Source of the DNA: CAZWDL01 sp964632995 | GTDB lineage: Bacteria > Bacteroidota > Bacteroidia > Chitinophagales > Saprospiraceae | Assembly: GCA_964632995.1 (NCBI GenBank) | Contig: CAZWDL010000194.1 | Coordinates: 1 to 8,705 of the forward strand | Length of the DNA stretch: 8,705 bases | Direction of reading: 5' to 3' | In this document: in pieces, positions 1 to 6,278 of the stretch | Layout: the number at the start of each line of letters is the position of its first letter | Position numbering within the stretch: the stretch's first letter is position 1 | Made by a program: the position numbers and the translations under genes | Notes under the pieces: model-generated | What the model was told of the DNA's origin: nothing | Seen by the model: the letters and a program-made list of their open reading frames with translations, nothing else | Databases searched by the model: none

Positions 1-1495
1 GGAGGTCCTTGGTGTAGTTGATGGTGTTGGTGGCGCGGCGCATGTAGGCCTTCCAGGCGTCGGAGCCGGATTCGCGGCCGCCGCCGGTTTCCTTTTCGCC
101 GCCGAAGGCGCCGCCGATCTCCGCGCCGCTGGTGCCGATGTTGACGTTGGCAATGCCGCAGTCGGAGCCCGAAGGGGAGAGGAAGCGCTCCGACTCTCGC
201 AGGTTATTGGTCATGATGGCCGAGGAGAGGCCCTGCGGTACGTCGTTGTGGATGGCGATGGCCTCGTCCAGGTCCTCGTACTTCATGAGGTAGAGGATGG
301 GGGCAAAAGTTTCCGTTTTGACGATATTCATATCGGGCCTTACTTCTGCGATGCAGGGCTTGACGTAGCAGCCGCTTTCGTAGCCCTCGCCTTCCAGCAC
401 ACCTCCCTCGACGAGGAAGCTGCCGCCCTGGTCTTTAATGGTTTTCAGTGCTTCGGCGTACATATTCACCGCGTCGGTATCGATGAGGGGGCCCATGTGG
501 TTGGTTTCGTCGAGCGGGTTGCCGATGCGTACCTGTTGGTAGGCGTTTTTCAGCTTATCCCTGATCTCGTCGTAGATGCTGCCGTGCACGATCAGGCGGC
601 GGGTGCTGGTGCAACGCTGGCCGGCGGTGCCCACGGCGCCGAAGACAGTGGCGGTGAGTACCACTTTCATATCCGCATCCGGCGTGACGATGATGGCGTT
701 GTTACCGCCGAGTTCGAGAATAGTGCGCCCCAGGCGTTTGGCGACCTCGGCGCCGACGATCTTGCCCATGCGGATACTGCCGGTAGCCGAGATGAGCGGC
801 ACGCGCTCATCTTTGGTCATATATTCCCCTACTTTGTAGTCGCCGTTGATCAGGGTGACCACGCCTTCCGGTACTTCGTTTTCCTGGAGGACCTGCTGAA
901 AAATATTTTGGCAGGCCACCCCGCAAAGCGGGACTTTTTCGGAAGGCTTCCAAACGACTACGTCTCCACAAACCAGCGCCACCATCGTATTCCAGGACCA
1001 TACCGCTACCGGGAAATTGAAGGCGGAAATGACGCCGACCGGCCCCATCGGGTGCCACTGCTCGAACATGCGGTGGTCGGGCCGCTCCGATTTGATGGTC
1101 AGCCCGTAGAGCTGCCTGGAGAGCCCGACGGCGAAGTCGCAGATATCGATCATCTCCTGCACCTCGCCCCAGCCTTCCTGCAGGCTCTTACCCATCTCGT
1201 AGCTGACCAGGCGGCCCAGCGCGTCCTTGTGCTCACGCAACTGCTGCCCGTACTGACGCACGATCTCGCCGCGCTTCGGAGCCGGCATTTCGCGCCAGGT
1301 GAGGAAGGCCTTTTGTGCTTTATCAATGAGGTTTTCGTACTCGGGGCGCGTCGTCTGGCTTACGCTGCCGATGAGTGCGTCGTCGACCGGCGAGCGCGAT
1401 TCGATGTATTCGCCGGAGGAGCTGGACTCCAACCCGGTGCTGGTGCCGGGATTGTATTCTTTCAGACCGAGTTCCTTTAGGAAGAAGGTATCCAT
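1..1495 (-). CDS. ALDH7-family aldehyde dehydrogenase (alpha-aminoadipic semialdehyde dehydrogenase-like), C-terminus cut by window edge
   Basis: NAD(P)-dependent oxidation of an aldehyde to the acid. ALDH7 enzymes typically act on alpha-aminoadipate semialdehyde in lysine breakdown, so the substrate here is inferred from family only. I translated the minus strand from the ATG at 1493-1495 (MDTFFLKELG...), giving 498 codons without a stop before base 1; family members are about 510 residues, so only a short tail is missing. Visible motifs: AFNFPVAVW with Asn160, WKPSE with Lys183, ATGS at 237-240, ELGGNNA with the general base Glu261, GQRCTSTRR with the nucleophile Cys295, and ETFAPIL with Glu395. 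The 34-residue spacing between Glu261 and Cys295 is normal for ALDHs. ETFAPIL and the end TINYTKDL are typical of ALDH7. All catalytic residues are present, in contrast to the second ALDH in this window. It appears to be transcribed alone from its own promoter. Confidence 0.93.
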   Translation of the reverse strand, partial: MDTFFLKELGLKEYNPGTSTGLESSSSGEYIESRSPVDDALIGSVSQTTRPEYENLIDKAQKAFLTWREMPAPKRGEIVRQYGQQLREHKDALGRLVSYEMGKSLQEGWGEVQEMIDICDFAVGLSRQLYGLTIKSERPDHRMFEQWHPMGPVGVISAFNFPVAVWSWNTMVALVCGDVVVWKPSEKVPLCGVACQNIFQQVLQENEVPEGVVTLINGDYKVGEYMTKDERVPLISATGSIRMGKIVGAEVAKRLGRTILELGGNNAIIVTPDADMKVVLTATVFGAVGTAGQRCTSTRRLIVHGSIYDEIRDKLKNAYQQVRIGNPLDETNHMGPLIDTDAVNMYAEALKTIKDQGGSFLVEGGVLEGEGYESGCYVKPCIAEVRPDMNIVKTETFAPILYLMKYEDLDEAIAIHNDVPQGLSSAIMTNNLRESERFLSPSGSDCGIANVNIGTSGAEIGGAFGGEKETGGGRESGSDAWKAYMRRATNTINYTKDL

Positions 1496-1526
1496 AAGAT
1501 AGGGTGGTTTTATTTGAAAATGGATT

Positions 1527-1534
1527 TAAAGGTA
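1527..1534 (-). promoter_or_regulatory. Putative Bacteroidota-type -7 box for the ALDH7 gene
   Basis: On the minus strand the sequence TACCTTTA lies within TTTTGTACCTTTAA and fits the TAnnTTTG -7 element in seven of eight positions. It would start transcription near 1520, leaving a leader of about 25 nt before the ATG at 1495. No clear -33 TTG is present at the usual distance. The core TTTTGTACCTT also occurs before the other ALDH gene at 6224-6234. Confidence 0.45.
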
Positions 1535-1607
1535 CAAAAAGGGAGGGGGATGGCGGAAAATTAAGGGGGATCACTTGGGCATTTTGTATGGGCCCCAGGG
1601 GAGATAG

Positions 1608-1659
1608 GAAAGTCAATAATCTACAACCATATCAAGCCCTCAAAGGATTCTTGACTTTC
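1608..1659. repeat. Inverted repeat, 9-bp perfect arms
   Basis: GAAAGTCAA at 1608-1616 is the exact reverse complement of TTGACTTTC at 1651-1659, separated by 34 nt. It lies immediately before the two hairpins and could be the outer stem of a larger folded region. The arm is short enough that chance cannot be excluded. Confidence 0.4.
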
Positions 1660-1671
1660 GCCTGCTGTGGC

Positions 1672-1701
1672 TTCATCCTGGGAAAGGATGAATTCTTTTT
1701 T
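1672..1701 (+). terminator. Terminator-like hairpin followed by a T-run (plus strand), no obvious gene upstream
   Basis: TTCATCCT (1672-1679), loop GGGAA (1680-1684) and AGGATGAA (1685-1692) form a perfect 8-bp stem, followed by TTC and six T's (1696-1701). In shape this is an intrinsic terminator for plus-strand transcription, but no plus-strand gene precedes it and both flanking genes are on the minus strand. It may end a small RNA or stray antisense transcript, or be part of the repeat that includes the next hairpin. Confidence 0.4.
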
Positions 1702-1711
1702 CAATCACCTT

Positions 1712-1749
1712 CCCGCCGGGTCGCGCTGGGAAAGCGCAACCCGGCAGGG
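1712..1749. repeat. Strong GC-rich hairpin sharing its loop with the preceding hairpin
   Basis: The arms at 1715-1727 and 1733-1745 pair over 13 positions with one G-T mismatch, around the loop GGGAA (1728-1732). CCC at 1712-1714 and GGG at 1747-1749 extend the stem past a one-base bulge. The apex CT-GGGAA-AG is identical to that of the hairpin at 1672-1692. No T-run follows on either strand. It lies about 125 nt downstream of the yqeY-like stop codon and may serve as an mRNA 3' structure or be a dispersed repeat. Confidence 0.55.
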
Positions 1750-1873
1750 CATACTTTAGAAGTCGGTTCCTTAACAGTATACCCCGTACACAGCCCGCCC
1801 CGTATACGTAGTGTCGAGGCCGGATAAAGAAAAAGCGCTCCTGGAAAACCGGCAGTTATTGATTGCTCATCAC

Positions 1874-2320
1874 TTACCCGAGCTGTTCCCGCACCACCTG
1901 TGAGATGGCCTTATTATCCGCCTTTCCGGCCAGGCGCTTGGTGGCGACGCCCATCACCTTGCCCATGTCCTTCATGGATTCGGCGCCGGTTTCGTCGATG
2001 ATCTTTTTGATTTCGCTTTTCAGCTCCTCTTCGCTGAGTTGTTCGGGCAGGAATTTTTCGATGACGGCGATTTCTTCGCGTTCTTTCTTGGCCAGGTCCT
2101 CGCGGTTTTCGCGCTCGTAGATCTCCAGGGAGTCCTTGCGTTGTTTAATCAGGCGCTGGATGATCTGCATTTCTTTGGTTTCGGAGACTTCCTTGTCGCT
2201 GCCTTCGGTCTTGGCCAGCTGGATTTCTGACTTGATGGCGCGCAGGGCGCGCATACGGGCCTGGTCTTTGGCTTTCATGGCTTCTTTGAGCTCCTTCATG
2301 ACGCGTTCTTCTAATGACAT
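1874..2320 (-). CDS. yqeY: YqeY-like protein (GatB/YqeY domain)
   Basis: A 148-residue protein starting MSLEERVMKELKEAMK, a full-length match in size to the stand-alone YqeY family (about 145-150 residues). The family shares the tRNA-binding tail domain of GatB, the amidotransferase subunit that makes Gln-tRNA or Asn-tRNA, but its own role is not firmly established. Visible family features: LRAIKSEI near 26-33, QRLIKQRKDS at 55-64, FLPEQLSEEEL at 90-100, DMGKVMG at 118-124 and GKADNKAISQVVREQL at 132-147. The protein is highly charged and mostly helical, with no signal peptide or membrane segment, so it should be cytosolic. It stands alone, with over 300 bp before it and over 370 bp after it. 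The family call is firm; the function is not. Confidence 0.93.
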   Translation of the reverse strand: MSLEERVMKELKEAMKAKDQARMRALRAIKSEIQLAKTEGSDKEVSETKEMQIIQRLIKQRKDSLEIYERENREDLAKKEREEIAVIEKFLPEQLSEEELKSEIKKIIDETGAESMKDMGKVMGVATKRLAGKADNKAISQVVREQLG

Positions 2321-2405
2321 ATCGCTGGTTTTGATCGTTGAATGTAAGTTTTCTTAAAAGGATTATGCCTTTTGGTAGAGAAAAGTTCACCATAGTTACA
2401 AGGGA

Positions 2406-2437
2406 CAGGGTGACCCTGGCTTGAATTTGCCGGCAAA
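2406..2437. promoter_or_regulatory. Two adjacent palindromes upstream of the yqeY-like gene, possible operator
   Basis: CAGGGTGACCCTG (2406-2418) is a perfect palindrome around a central base, and TTTGCCGGCAAA (2426-2437) is a perfect 12-bp palindrome. Both are sized like binding sites for dimeric regulators. The second overlaps a near-consensus -7 element on the minus strand. No regulator gene is in the window, so this is suggestive only. Confidence 0.3.
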
Positions 2438-2452
2438 GCGTACCTATAAAGG

Positions 2453-2581
2453 AAGTTTAGAAGTTTAGAAGTTTAGAAGATCTGAAAACGAGATTCCCGG
2501 TTTCAGATCTTCTAAACTCCTGAACCAGACGCTCCGACCATACGGTCCGTAGGAAGGATCGGCGACTAAACTTCTAAACTT
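2453..2581. repeat. Nested inverted-repeat element built on AAGTTTAG units
   Basis: Outer arms: AAGTTTAGAAGTTTAG at 2453-2468 and its exact reverse complement at 2566-2581. Inner arms: AGTTTAGAAGATCTGAAA at 2470-2487 and its exact reverse complement at 2501-2518, with a 13-nt loop. The left side contains three tandem copies of the 8-mer AAGTTTAG. The span between the right inner and right outer arms (2519-2565) contains a small hairpin, GACC-ATAC-GGTC. The whole could fold as a three-way junction or cruciform. It lies 52 bp past the rsmA stop codon. No open reading frame, target-site duplication or transposase link is visible; a small non-autonomous repeat is possible. Confidence 0.75.
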
Positions 2582-2633
2582 TTCAGCCGGTCTCATTCGT
2601 AAATCAGACTAATATGAAAATCAGAGTACCCCG

Positions 2634-3413
2634 TCAATCAGAACTTCTCCACGCTTCTATCCGCCGTGTCAGGGCTACAAAATCCTCGACCGACAACTTC
2701 TCCGGCCGTTTTTTGAAGAAGTCTTCGTCGAGCATAGGTGCATCAGGTACGAGTTGCTTCATGGTGTTGCGCAGCATTTTGCGGCGCTGGCCGAAAGCTG
2801 TTTTGACCACCTGCCGGAAGAGCTGCTCATCACAATCGATCAGTGATCGCTCTCGGCGGGTCAGGCGGATGACGGCCGACTGCACCTTGGGCGGCGGACT
2901 GAACTTTCGCTTATCCACACCAAAAAGATATTCTCCTTCGTAGTAGGCCTGTATCAGTACGCTGATCACTCCGTAGGTCTTGCTGCCCGGACCGGCGACG
3001 ACGCGCTCGGCCACTTCTTTTTGGAACATGCCAACCATCTCCGGTATCTGGTGCCGGTAGTGGAGCATCCGGAAGAGAATCTGAGAGGAAATATTGTAGG
3101 GAAAGTTACCGATCAGGGCGAAGGGCGCTTCCCCCAGGTGCTTTTCCAGGTGTATCTGCAGGAAGTCGCCCTGTATGAGGTGATCCTCCAGTTGGGAGAA
3201 ATGTGACCGAAGGTACACCACCATATCCGGGTCGGCTTCTACGGCGAAGAGCTCGAAATCGCGCTGCAGAAGGAACTGCGTCAGCATACCTTTACCAGGG
3301 CCTACTTCGAGGACGCGTTCGTACGCATCGGTATGTTGCAGGCTTTCGGCGATGCGCTGCGCAATGCTCCGGCTGTTGAGAAAATGCTGTCCGTATGACT
3401 TCTTGGCTTTCAA
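2634..3413 (-). CDS. rsmA: 16S rRNA (adenine1518-N6/adenine1519-N6)-dimethyltransferase RsmA (KsgA)
   Basis: Uses S-adenosylmethionine to dimethylate two adjacent adenines in the 3'-terminal helix of 16S rRNA, a late step in 30S subunit assembly. At 259 residues it is of normal bacterial length. It begins MKAKKSYGQHFL, the usual KsgA start in which the QHFL segment helps bind SAM. The methyltransferase motif I is VLEVGPGKG (34-42), an acidic Glu59 ends strand 2, GDF lies at 82-84, and the catalytic NFPYN (103-107) is the N6-adenine methylase motif. The C-terminal domain carries SPPPKVQSAVIRL (172-184) and AFGQRRKMLRN (206-216), both family hallmarks. It is divergent from pdxA with 203 bp between. 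In Escherichia coli pdxA and ksgA are cotranscribed, so proximity is kept here but orientation is not. I see no clear promoter box. Confidence 0.97.
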   Translation of the reverse strand: MKAKKSYGQHFLNSRSIAQRIAESLQHTDAYERVLEVGPGKGMLTQFLLQRDFELFAVEADPDMVVYLRSHFSQLEDHLIQGDFLQIHLEKHLGEAPFALIGNFPYNISSQILFRMLHYRHQIPEMVGMFQKEVAERVVAGPGSKTYGVISVLIQAYYEGEYLFGVDKRKFSPPPKVQSAVIRLTRRERSLIDCDEQLFRQVVKTAFGQRRKMLRNTMKQLVPDAPMLDEDFFKKRPEKLSVEDFVALTRRIEAWRSSD

Positions 3414-3567
3414 ACTGGAAAATTAGCATTTGGAAATAATAGACGAATTACGTTCCTTATAGTACTTTTAAGGCTAAAGGTCCGGATTCTTCAGGTCGAA
3501 TAAAAATTGAAGTCCCTAATAAAAGGGAATTTACGTCGATCTTTGGAGGAGGACAAATAGACAGCTC

Positions 3568-3595
3568 TTGCAATTTTGTTGAGATAGTAATTTAT
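3568..3595 (+). promoter_or_regulatory. Putative pdxA promoter
   Basis: TTG at 3568-3570 and TAATTTAT at 3588-3595 are separated by 17 nt and resemble the Bacteroidota -33 (TTG) and -7 (TAnnTTTG) elements. Transcription would begin near 3602, giving a very short leader of about 15 nt before the pdxA ATG at 3617. The 3414-3616 interval also holds a small hairpin, TCCCT-N6-AGGGA near 3513-3528. Confidence 0.42.
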
Positions 3596-3616
3596 AAATG
3601 AAAATAGACCATCATC

Positions 3617-4687
3617 ATGGATAAACTGAAAATAGGAATTAGCATCGGAGATATCAACGGCATCGGTCTGGAGGTTATTCTCAAGACGCTGGCCCACGAG
3701 AAAATCTTCGATATTTGTACGCCAATCGTATACGGCTCTTCCAAAATCGTTTCCTATCACAAAAACATCGTCGAAGGCGAGTTTGATTTTCACAATACCC
3801 GGGGCGCCGACCAGATCAACGAGCACAAGATCAATGTCGTCAATTGCTGGCAGGAAAATGTCAACATTACCCTGGGCAAGCCAACCGGCCTCGGCGGGAA
3901 GTATGCTTTCAAGTCCCTGGAATACGCCACTATCGATCTCAAAAGCGGGCTGATCGACGCGCTGGTCACAGCTCCGATCAATAAGCAGGCCATGAAAATG
4001 GCGGACTTCCCCTTCCCCGGTCATACCGAGTACCTGACCAAGGAGCTGGGCGCTGAGGAAAGTCTAATGTTTATGATCAATGACGATCTGCGCATCGGGC
4101 TGGTGACCAACCACGTGCCAGTTAAAGATGTAGCGGAGAAAGTCACTAAGGAACTCATCCACCGCAAGCTGCAGATCATGCATGATTCGCTGCGGATCGA
4201 CTTCGGCATCGATCGGCCGACGATCGCCGTGCTCGCCCTCAACCCCCACGCGGGTGACAACGGCGTCATCGGCGATGAAGAGGAGCGCATCATTCGCCCG
4301 GCCATCATCGAACTGAAGAAAAAAGGATTGCTCGTTCTCGGGCCCTATCCCGCCGACGGCTTTTTCGGCTCGGCGCAGCATCGCAAGTTCGACGGCATCC
4401 TGGCTATGTACCATGATCAGGGGCTTATTCCTTTCAAAGCACTCTCCTTCGGCGAAGGCGTCAACTTTACGGCCGGCCTCGCCGGTGTGCGCACCTCGCC
4501 CGATCACGGCACCGCCTACGACATCGCCGGCAGCGACGAGGCCGACCCCTCCTCCTTCCGCAAGGCCCTCTTTACCGCGATGGATATCGCCAAAAACCGC
4601 AAGCTGTACGCCGATATGCACGTCAACGTGCTGGTAAAAAAAGGCGTGATGGAGAATCAGGAGGATGAGGTAATTAAGGAAGATTAA
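3617..4687 (+). CDS. pdxA: 4-hydroxythreonine-4-phosphate dehydrogenase PdxA
   Basis: Oxidises 4-phosphohydroxy-L-threonine with NAD(P), the product decarboxylating to 3-amino-2-oxopropyl phosphate, which PdxJ uses to make pyridoxine 5'-phosphate in the DXP-dependent vitamin B6 route. The 356-residue product starts MDKLKIGISIGDINGIGLEV, the family's N-terminal pattern. His136-Thr137 in FPGHTEYL fit the substrate-phosphate site, and His166 (VTNHVP), His211 (NPHAGDNG) and His266 (MYHDQGLIPFK) fit the three metal ligands, at the same numbers as in the E. coli enzyme. The C-terminal TSPDHGTAYDIAG (293-305) is conserved. The protein is somewhat longer than the E. coli one (about 329), with an insertion near 40-75 and an extra acidic tail. 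It is the only plus-strand gene in the window, divergent from rsmA. Its stop codon interlocks with that of the convergent ALDH-like gene. No pdxJ is in view. Confidence 0.97.
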   Translation: MDKLKIGISIGDINGIGLEVILKTLAHEKIFDICTPIVYGSSKIVSYHKNIVEGEFDFHNTRGADQINEHKINVVNCWQENVNITLGKPTGLGGKYAFKSLEYATIDLKSGLIDALVTAPINKQAMKMADFPFPGHTEYLTKELGAEESLMFMINDDLRIGLVTNHVPVKDVAEKVTKELIHRKLQIMHDSLRIDFGIDRPTIAVLALNPHAGDNGVIGDEEERIIRPAIIELKKKGLLVLGPYPADGFFGSAQHRKFDGILAMYHDQGLIPFKALSFGEGVNFTAGLAGVRTSPDHGTAYDIAGSDEADPSSFRKALFTAMDIAKNRKLYADMHVNVLVKKGVMENQEDEVIKED

Positions 4688-6135
4688 TACTTCACACACA
4701 CTGTCTTTGTATCGTAGAAGAAGTGGAGGTCTTCCAGGCCGCCGTTCAAGTGGACGCCCGACTTTTTCAGGGGTTCCACGGCGGGGCGCAGATCTTGCAC
4801 CATCCAGCTGTTGACCCAGATGAGGCCGGAGCGGATTTTTTCGGCTACGCGGTTGGCTCTGGCGATGTCTTTGGTCCAGATGGAGGCGGAGAGGCCGAAG
4901 TCGGTGCCGTTAGCCAGTGCAATGGCTTCCTCTTCGGTATCGAAGGGAGCGATGGTGACTACGGGGCCGAAGATTTCTTCCTGGTTGGTCCGCGCATCGA
5001 GGGGCAGGCCTTCGATGATGGCGGGGCGCAGGAAGTAGCCGTTCTCCAGGTCGCCGTTGATTTCGGGCGGTTTACCGCCGCAGAGAATTTTGCCGCCTTC
5101 CACTTCCGCCAGGGCCAGGTAGCTTAGTACCTGTTCCATATGTTCCCGTGAGATCAGCGCGCCCAGGTCGGTGACTGCGGAAAAGGGATCGCCGACCTTC
5201 AGAAACTGAGTGCGTTTGGAAAACTGCTCCCTGAAGCGTTCATAAACAGGGCGCTGTACGTATATGCGGGAGGCGGCGAAGCCGATCTGGCCGTTGTTGG
5301 AAAAAGAAGAGCGCAGCGTGCCGACCATCATCTGATCGAAGTCGCAATCGCTGAAAATAATGTTCGGATTTTTCCCACCCAGCTGCATCGATATCTTTTT
5401 GAACTGCCCGGCAGCCTGCTGGTAGATAGCCTTGCCGTGCTTGTGATCGCCGGTAAAGGCCAGCGCCCGGATAGCGGGATGCTGAATGATGGCCTCCCCC
5501 ACCTTGTCGAAGGCGCCGTGAACCACATTGAGCACCCCTGCCGGGAGGCCTGCTCTCGCGCAGGCGCGCGAAAACAAAAAGGCCGTCATAGGCGCCAGTT
5601 CCGAGGTCTTGGCTACCACGCAGTTGCCGGCGGCTAACGCCGGTGCTATTTTGGAGGTCAACAGATACAGCGGCAGGTTCCAGGGAGAGAGGCAACCGAC
5701 TACCCCAACCGGCTGGCGCATTTCGTAATGAACGGACTCACCGGGCTTGTGGTAAGCCCGGCTCTGCTCGTGGAGGATAGCTGAAGCATAGAAGCGAAAA
5801 TTGGCCTGGGCGCGGGGAATATCGACACTCTTCGCCATAGCCACCGGTTTGCCCGTATCGATGGCCTCGGCGGTAGCGAATTCTTCCATCTCCTGCTCGA
5901 TGATATCCGCAATACGCATCAGTAGCCGGAAACGCCATTTGGGTTCCAGGGTTGACCAGGAAGGGAAAGCTCGCCTGGCAGCCTCTACCGCCCGCTCCAC
6001 ATCTTTTTCACTGGAATCGGGAAAATAGGCATAAGGCCTGCCGTTCGCAGGATTGCAAGTATCGAGATAATCCTGAGAGGCAGCGGGGACGAGGGTTCCG
6101 TCGATATAGTTCTTGATGTACTTTTCGGATGCCAT
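4684..6135 (-). CDS. Catalytically degenerate ALDH-fold protein (probable pseudoenzyme, ALDH8/HMSD-like)
   Basis: A 483-residue, full-length aldehyde dehydrogenase fold, closest by eye to the 2-hydroxymuconate/2-aminomuconate semialdehyde dehydrogenase group (PWNLPLYLLTSKIAPALAAGN at 151-171, EEIFGPVVTIAPFDTEEEAI at 386-405, C-terminal DLHFFYDTKTVCVKY). Key residues are changed. The general-base Glu of ELGGKNP is Gln251 (QLGGKNPNII), the nucleophile Cys of GQ-x-C is Gly285 (NNGQIGFAASR), the cofactor-loop FTG[S/G]T is FTGDH (227-231), KPSE is KTSE (176-179), and the C-terminal PFGG and GREGG motifs read PAVEP and HLNGG. Gln251 and Gly285 keep the normal 34-residue spacing, so the alignment is not in doubt. 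Asn153, Lys176 and Glu387 remain. The frame is intact with no internal stop, which argues for a maintained non-enzymatic role (scaffold, regulator or partner of an active ALDH); this last point is inference. I found no other cysteine at the active-site position. Confidence 0.93.
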   Translation of the reverse strand: MASEKYIKNYIDGTLVPAASQDYLDTCNPANGRPYAYFPDSSEKDVERAVEAARRAFPSWSTLEPKWRFRLLMRIADIIEQEMEEFATAEAIDTGKPVAMAKSVDIPRAQANFRFYASAILHEQSRAYHKPGESVHYEMRQPVGVVGCLSPWNLPLYLLTSKIAPALAAGNCVVAKTSELAPMTAFLFSRACARAGLPAGVLNVVHGAFDKVGEAIIQHPAIRALAFTGDHKHGKAIYQQAAGQFKKISMQLGGKNPNIIFSDCDFDQMMVGTLRSSFSNNGQIGFAASRIYVQRPVYERFREQFSKRTQFLKVGDPFSAVTDLGALISREHMEQVLSYLALAEVEGGKILCGGKPPEINGDLENGYFLRPAIIEGLPLDARTNQEEIFGPVVTIAPFDTEEEAIALANGTDFGLSASIWTKDIARANRVAEKIRSGLIWVNSWMVQDLRPAVEPLKKSGVHLNGGLEDLHFFYDTKTVCVKY

Positions 6136-6213
6136 ACATGCATTGCTAGTCTTAACAAGAAAATATCGTTCAGGGATTATCTCGTTTTTGGGACTAGAAT
6201 GATGGGCGATTCA

Positions 6214-6229
6214 TACCTTCGTTAAGGTA
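6214..6229 (-). promoter_or_regulatory. Putative promoter -7 box within a palindrome, upstream of the ALDH-like gene
   Basis: TACCTT (6214-6219), CGTT, AAGGTA (6224-6229) is a perfect 6-bp inverted repeat. Read on the minus strand it contains TACCTTAA (6222-6229), resembling the Bacteroidota -7 element and preceded by TTTTG as at the ALDH7 gene. Transcription would begin near 6215, giving a leader of about 80 nt. A dimeric repressor binding the palindrome would block the promoter, but no regulator is seen nearby. Confidence 0.38.
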
Positions 6230-6278
6230 CAAAATTTTTGGAACATCGTTCGTGATGGATCGTGATCGGGTCGACCAG

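Larger units (their letters stand above)
1496..1873. other. Gene-free stretch between the yqeY-like gene and the ALDH7 gene
   Basis: I find no convincing gene here. A plus-strand frame open from 1504 to 1827 encodes a low-complexity product that runs through two hairpins and resembles no family I know, so I treat it as chance. The stretch holds the ALDH7 promoter box, an inverted repeat (1608-1616 with 1651-1659), two hairpins (1672-1692 and 1712-1749), and two GTATAC palindromes (1778-1783 and 1802-1807). For the minus-strand yqeY-like gene it is the 3' flank; no classical stem plus T-run terminator is visible right after its stop. Confidence 0.6.
2321..2633. other. Gene-free stretch between rsmA and the yqeY-like gene
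   Basis: No gene is supported here. It holds the leader of the yqeY-like gene (minus strand), including a small hairpin AAAAGG-N6-CCTTTT (2356-2361 with 2368-2373), two palindromes (2406-2418 and 2426-2437), and a nested inverted-repeat element at 2453-2581 that sits just past the rsmA stop codon. A possible -7 box for the yqeY-like gene, TACGCTTTGC read on the minus strand (2433-2442), has one base too many in its spacer, so I do not call a promoter. Confidence 0.6.

Noticed and set aside
248..1480. Long plus-strand open frame (410 codons) antisense to the ALDH7 gene
   Set aside because: It is the shadow of a well-supported ALDH with all catalytic motifs on the other strand; the product has no recognisable domain and its composition follows from GC-rich codon use.
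1504..1827. Plus-strand open frame of 107 codons in the gene-free stretch
   Set aside because: It runs through two hairpins and has no family resemblance; structured or repeated DNA explains the open frame better.
2453..2581. CRISPR array
   Set aside because: The repeats are 8-mers in direct contact and inverted arms, without regular unique spacers; no cas gene is present.
4684..6135. The ALDH-like gene as an ordinary decaying pseudogene
   Set aside because: The frame is open over the full family length, with the remaining fold motifs intact; only the active-site and cofactor-contact positions are changed.
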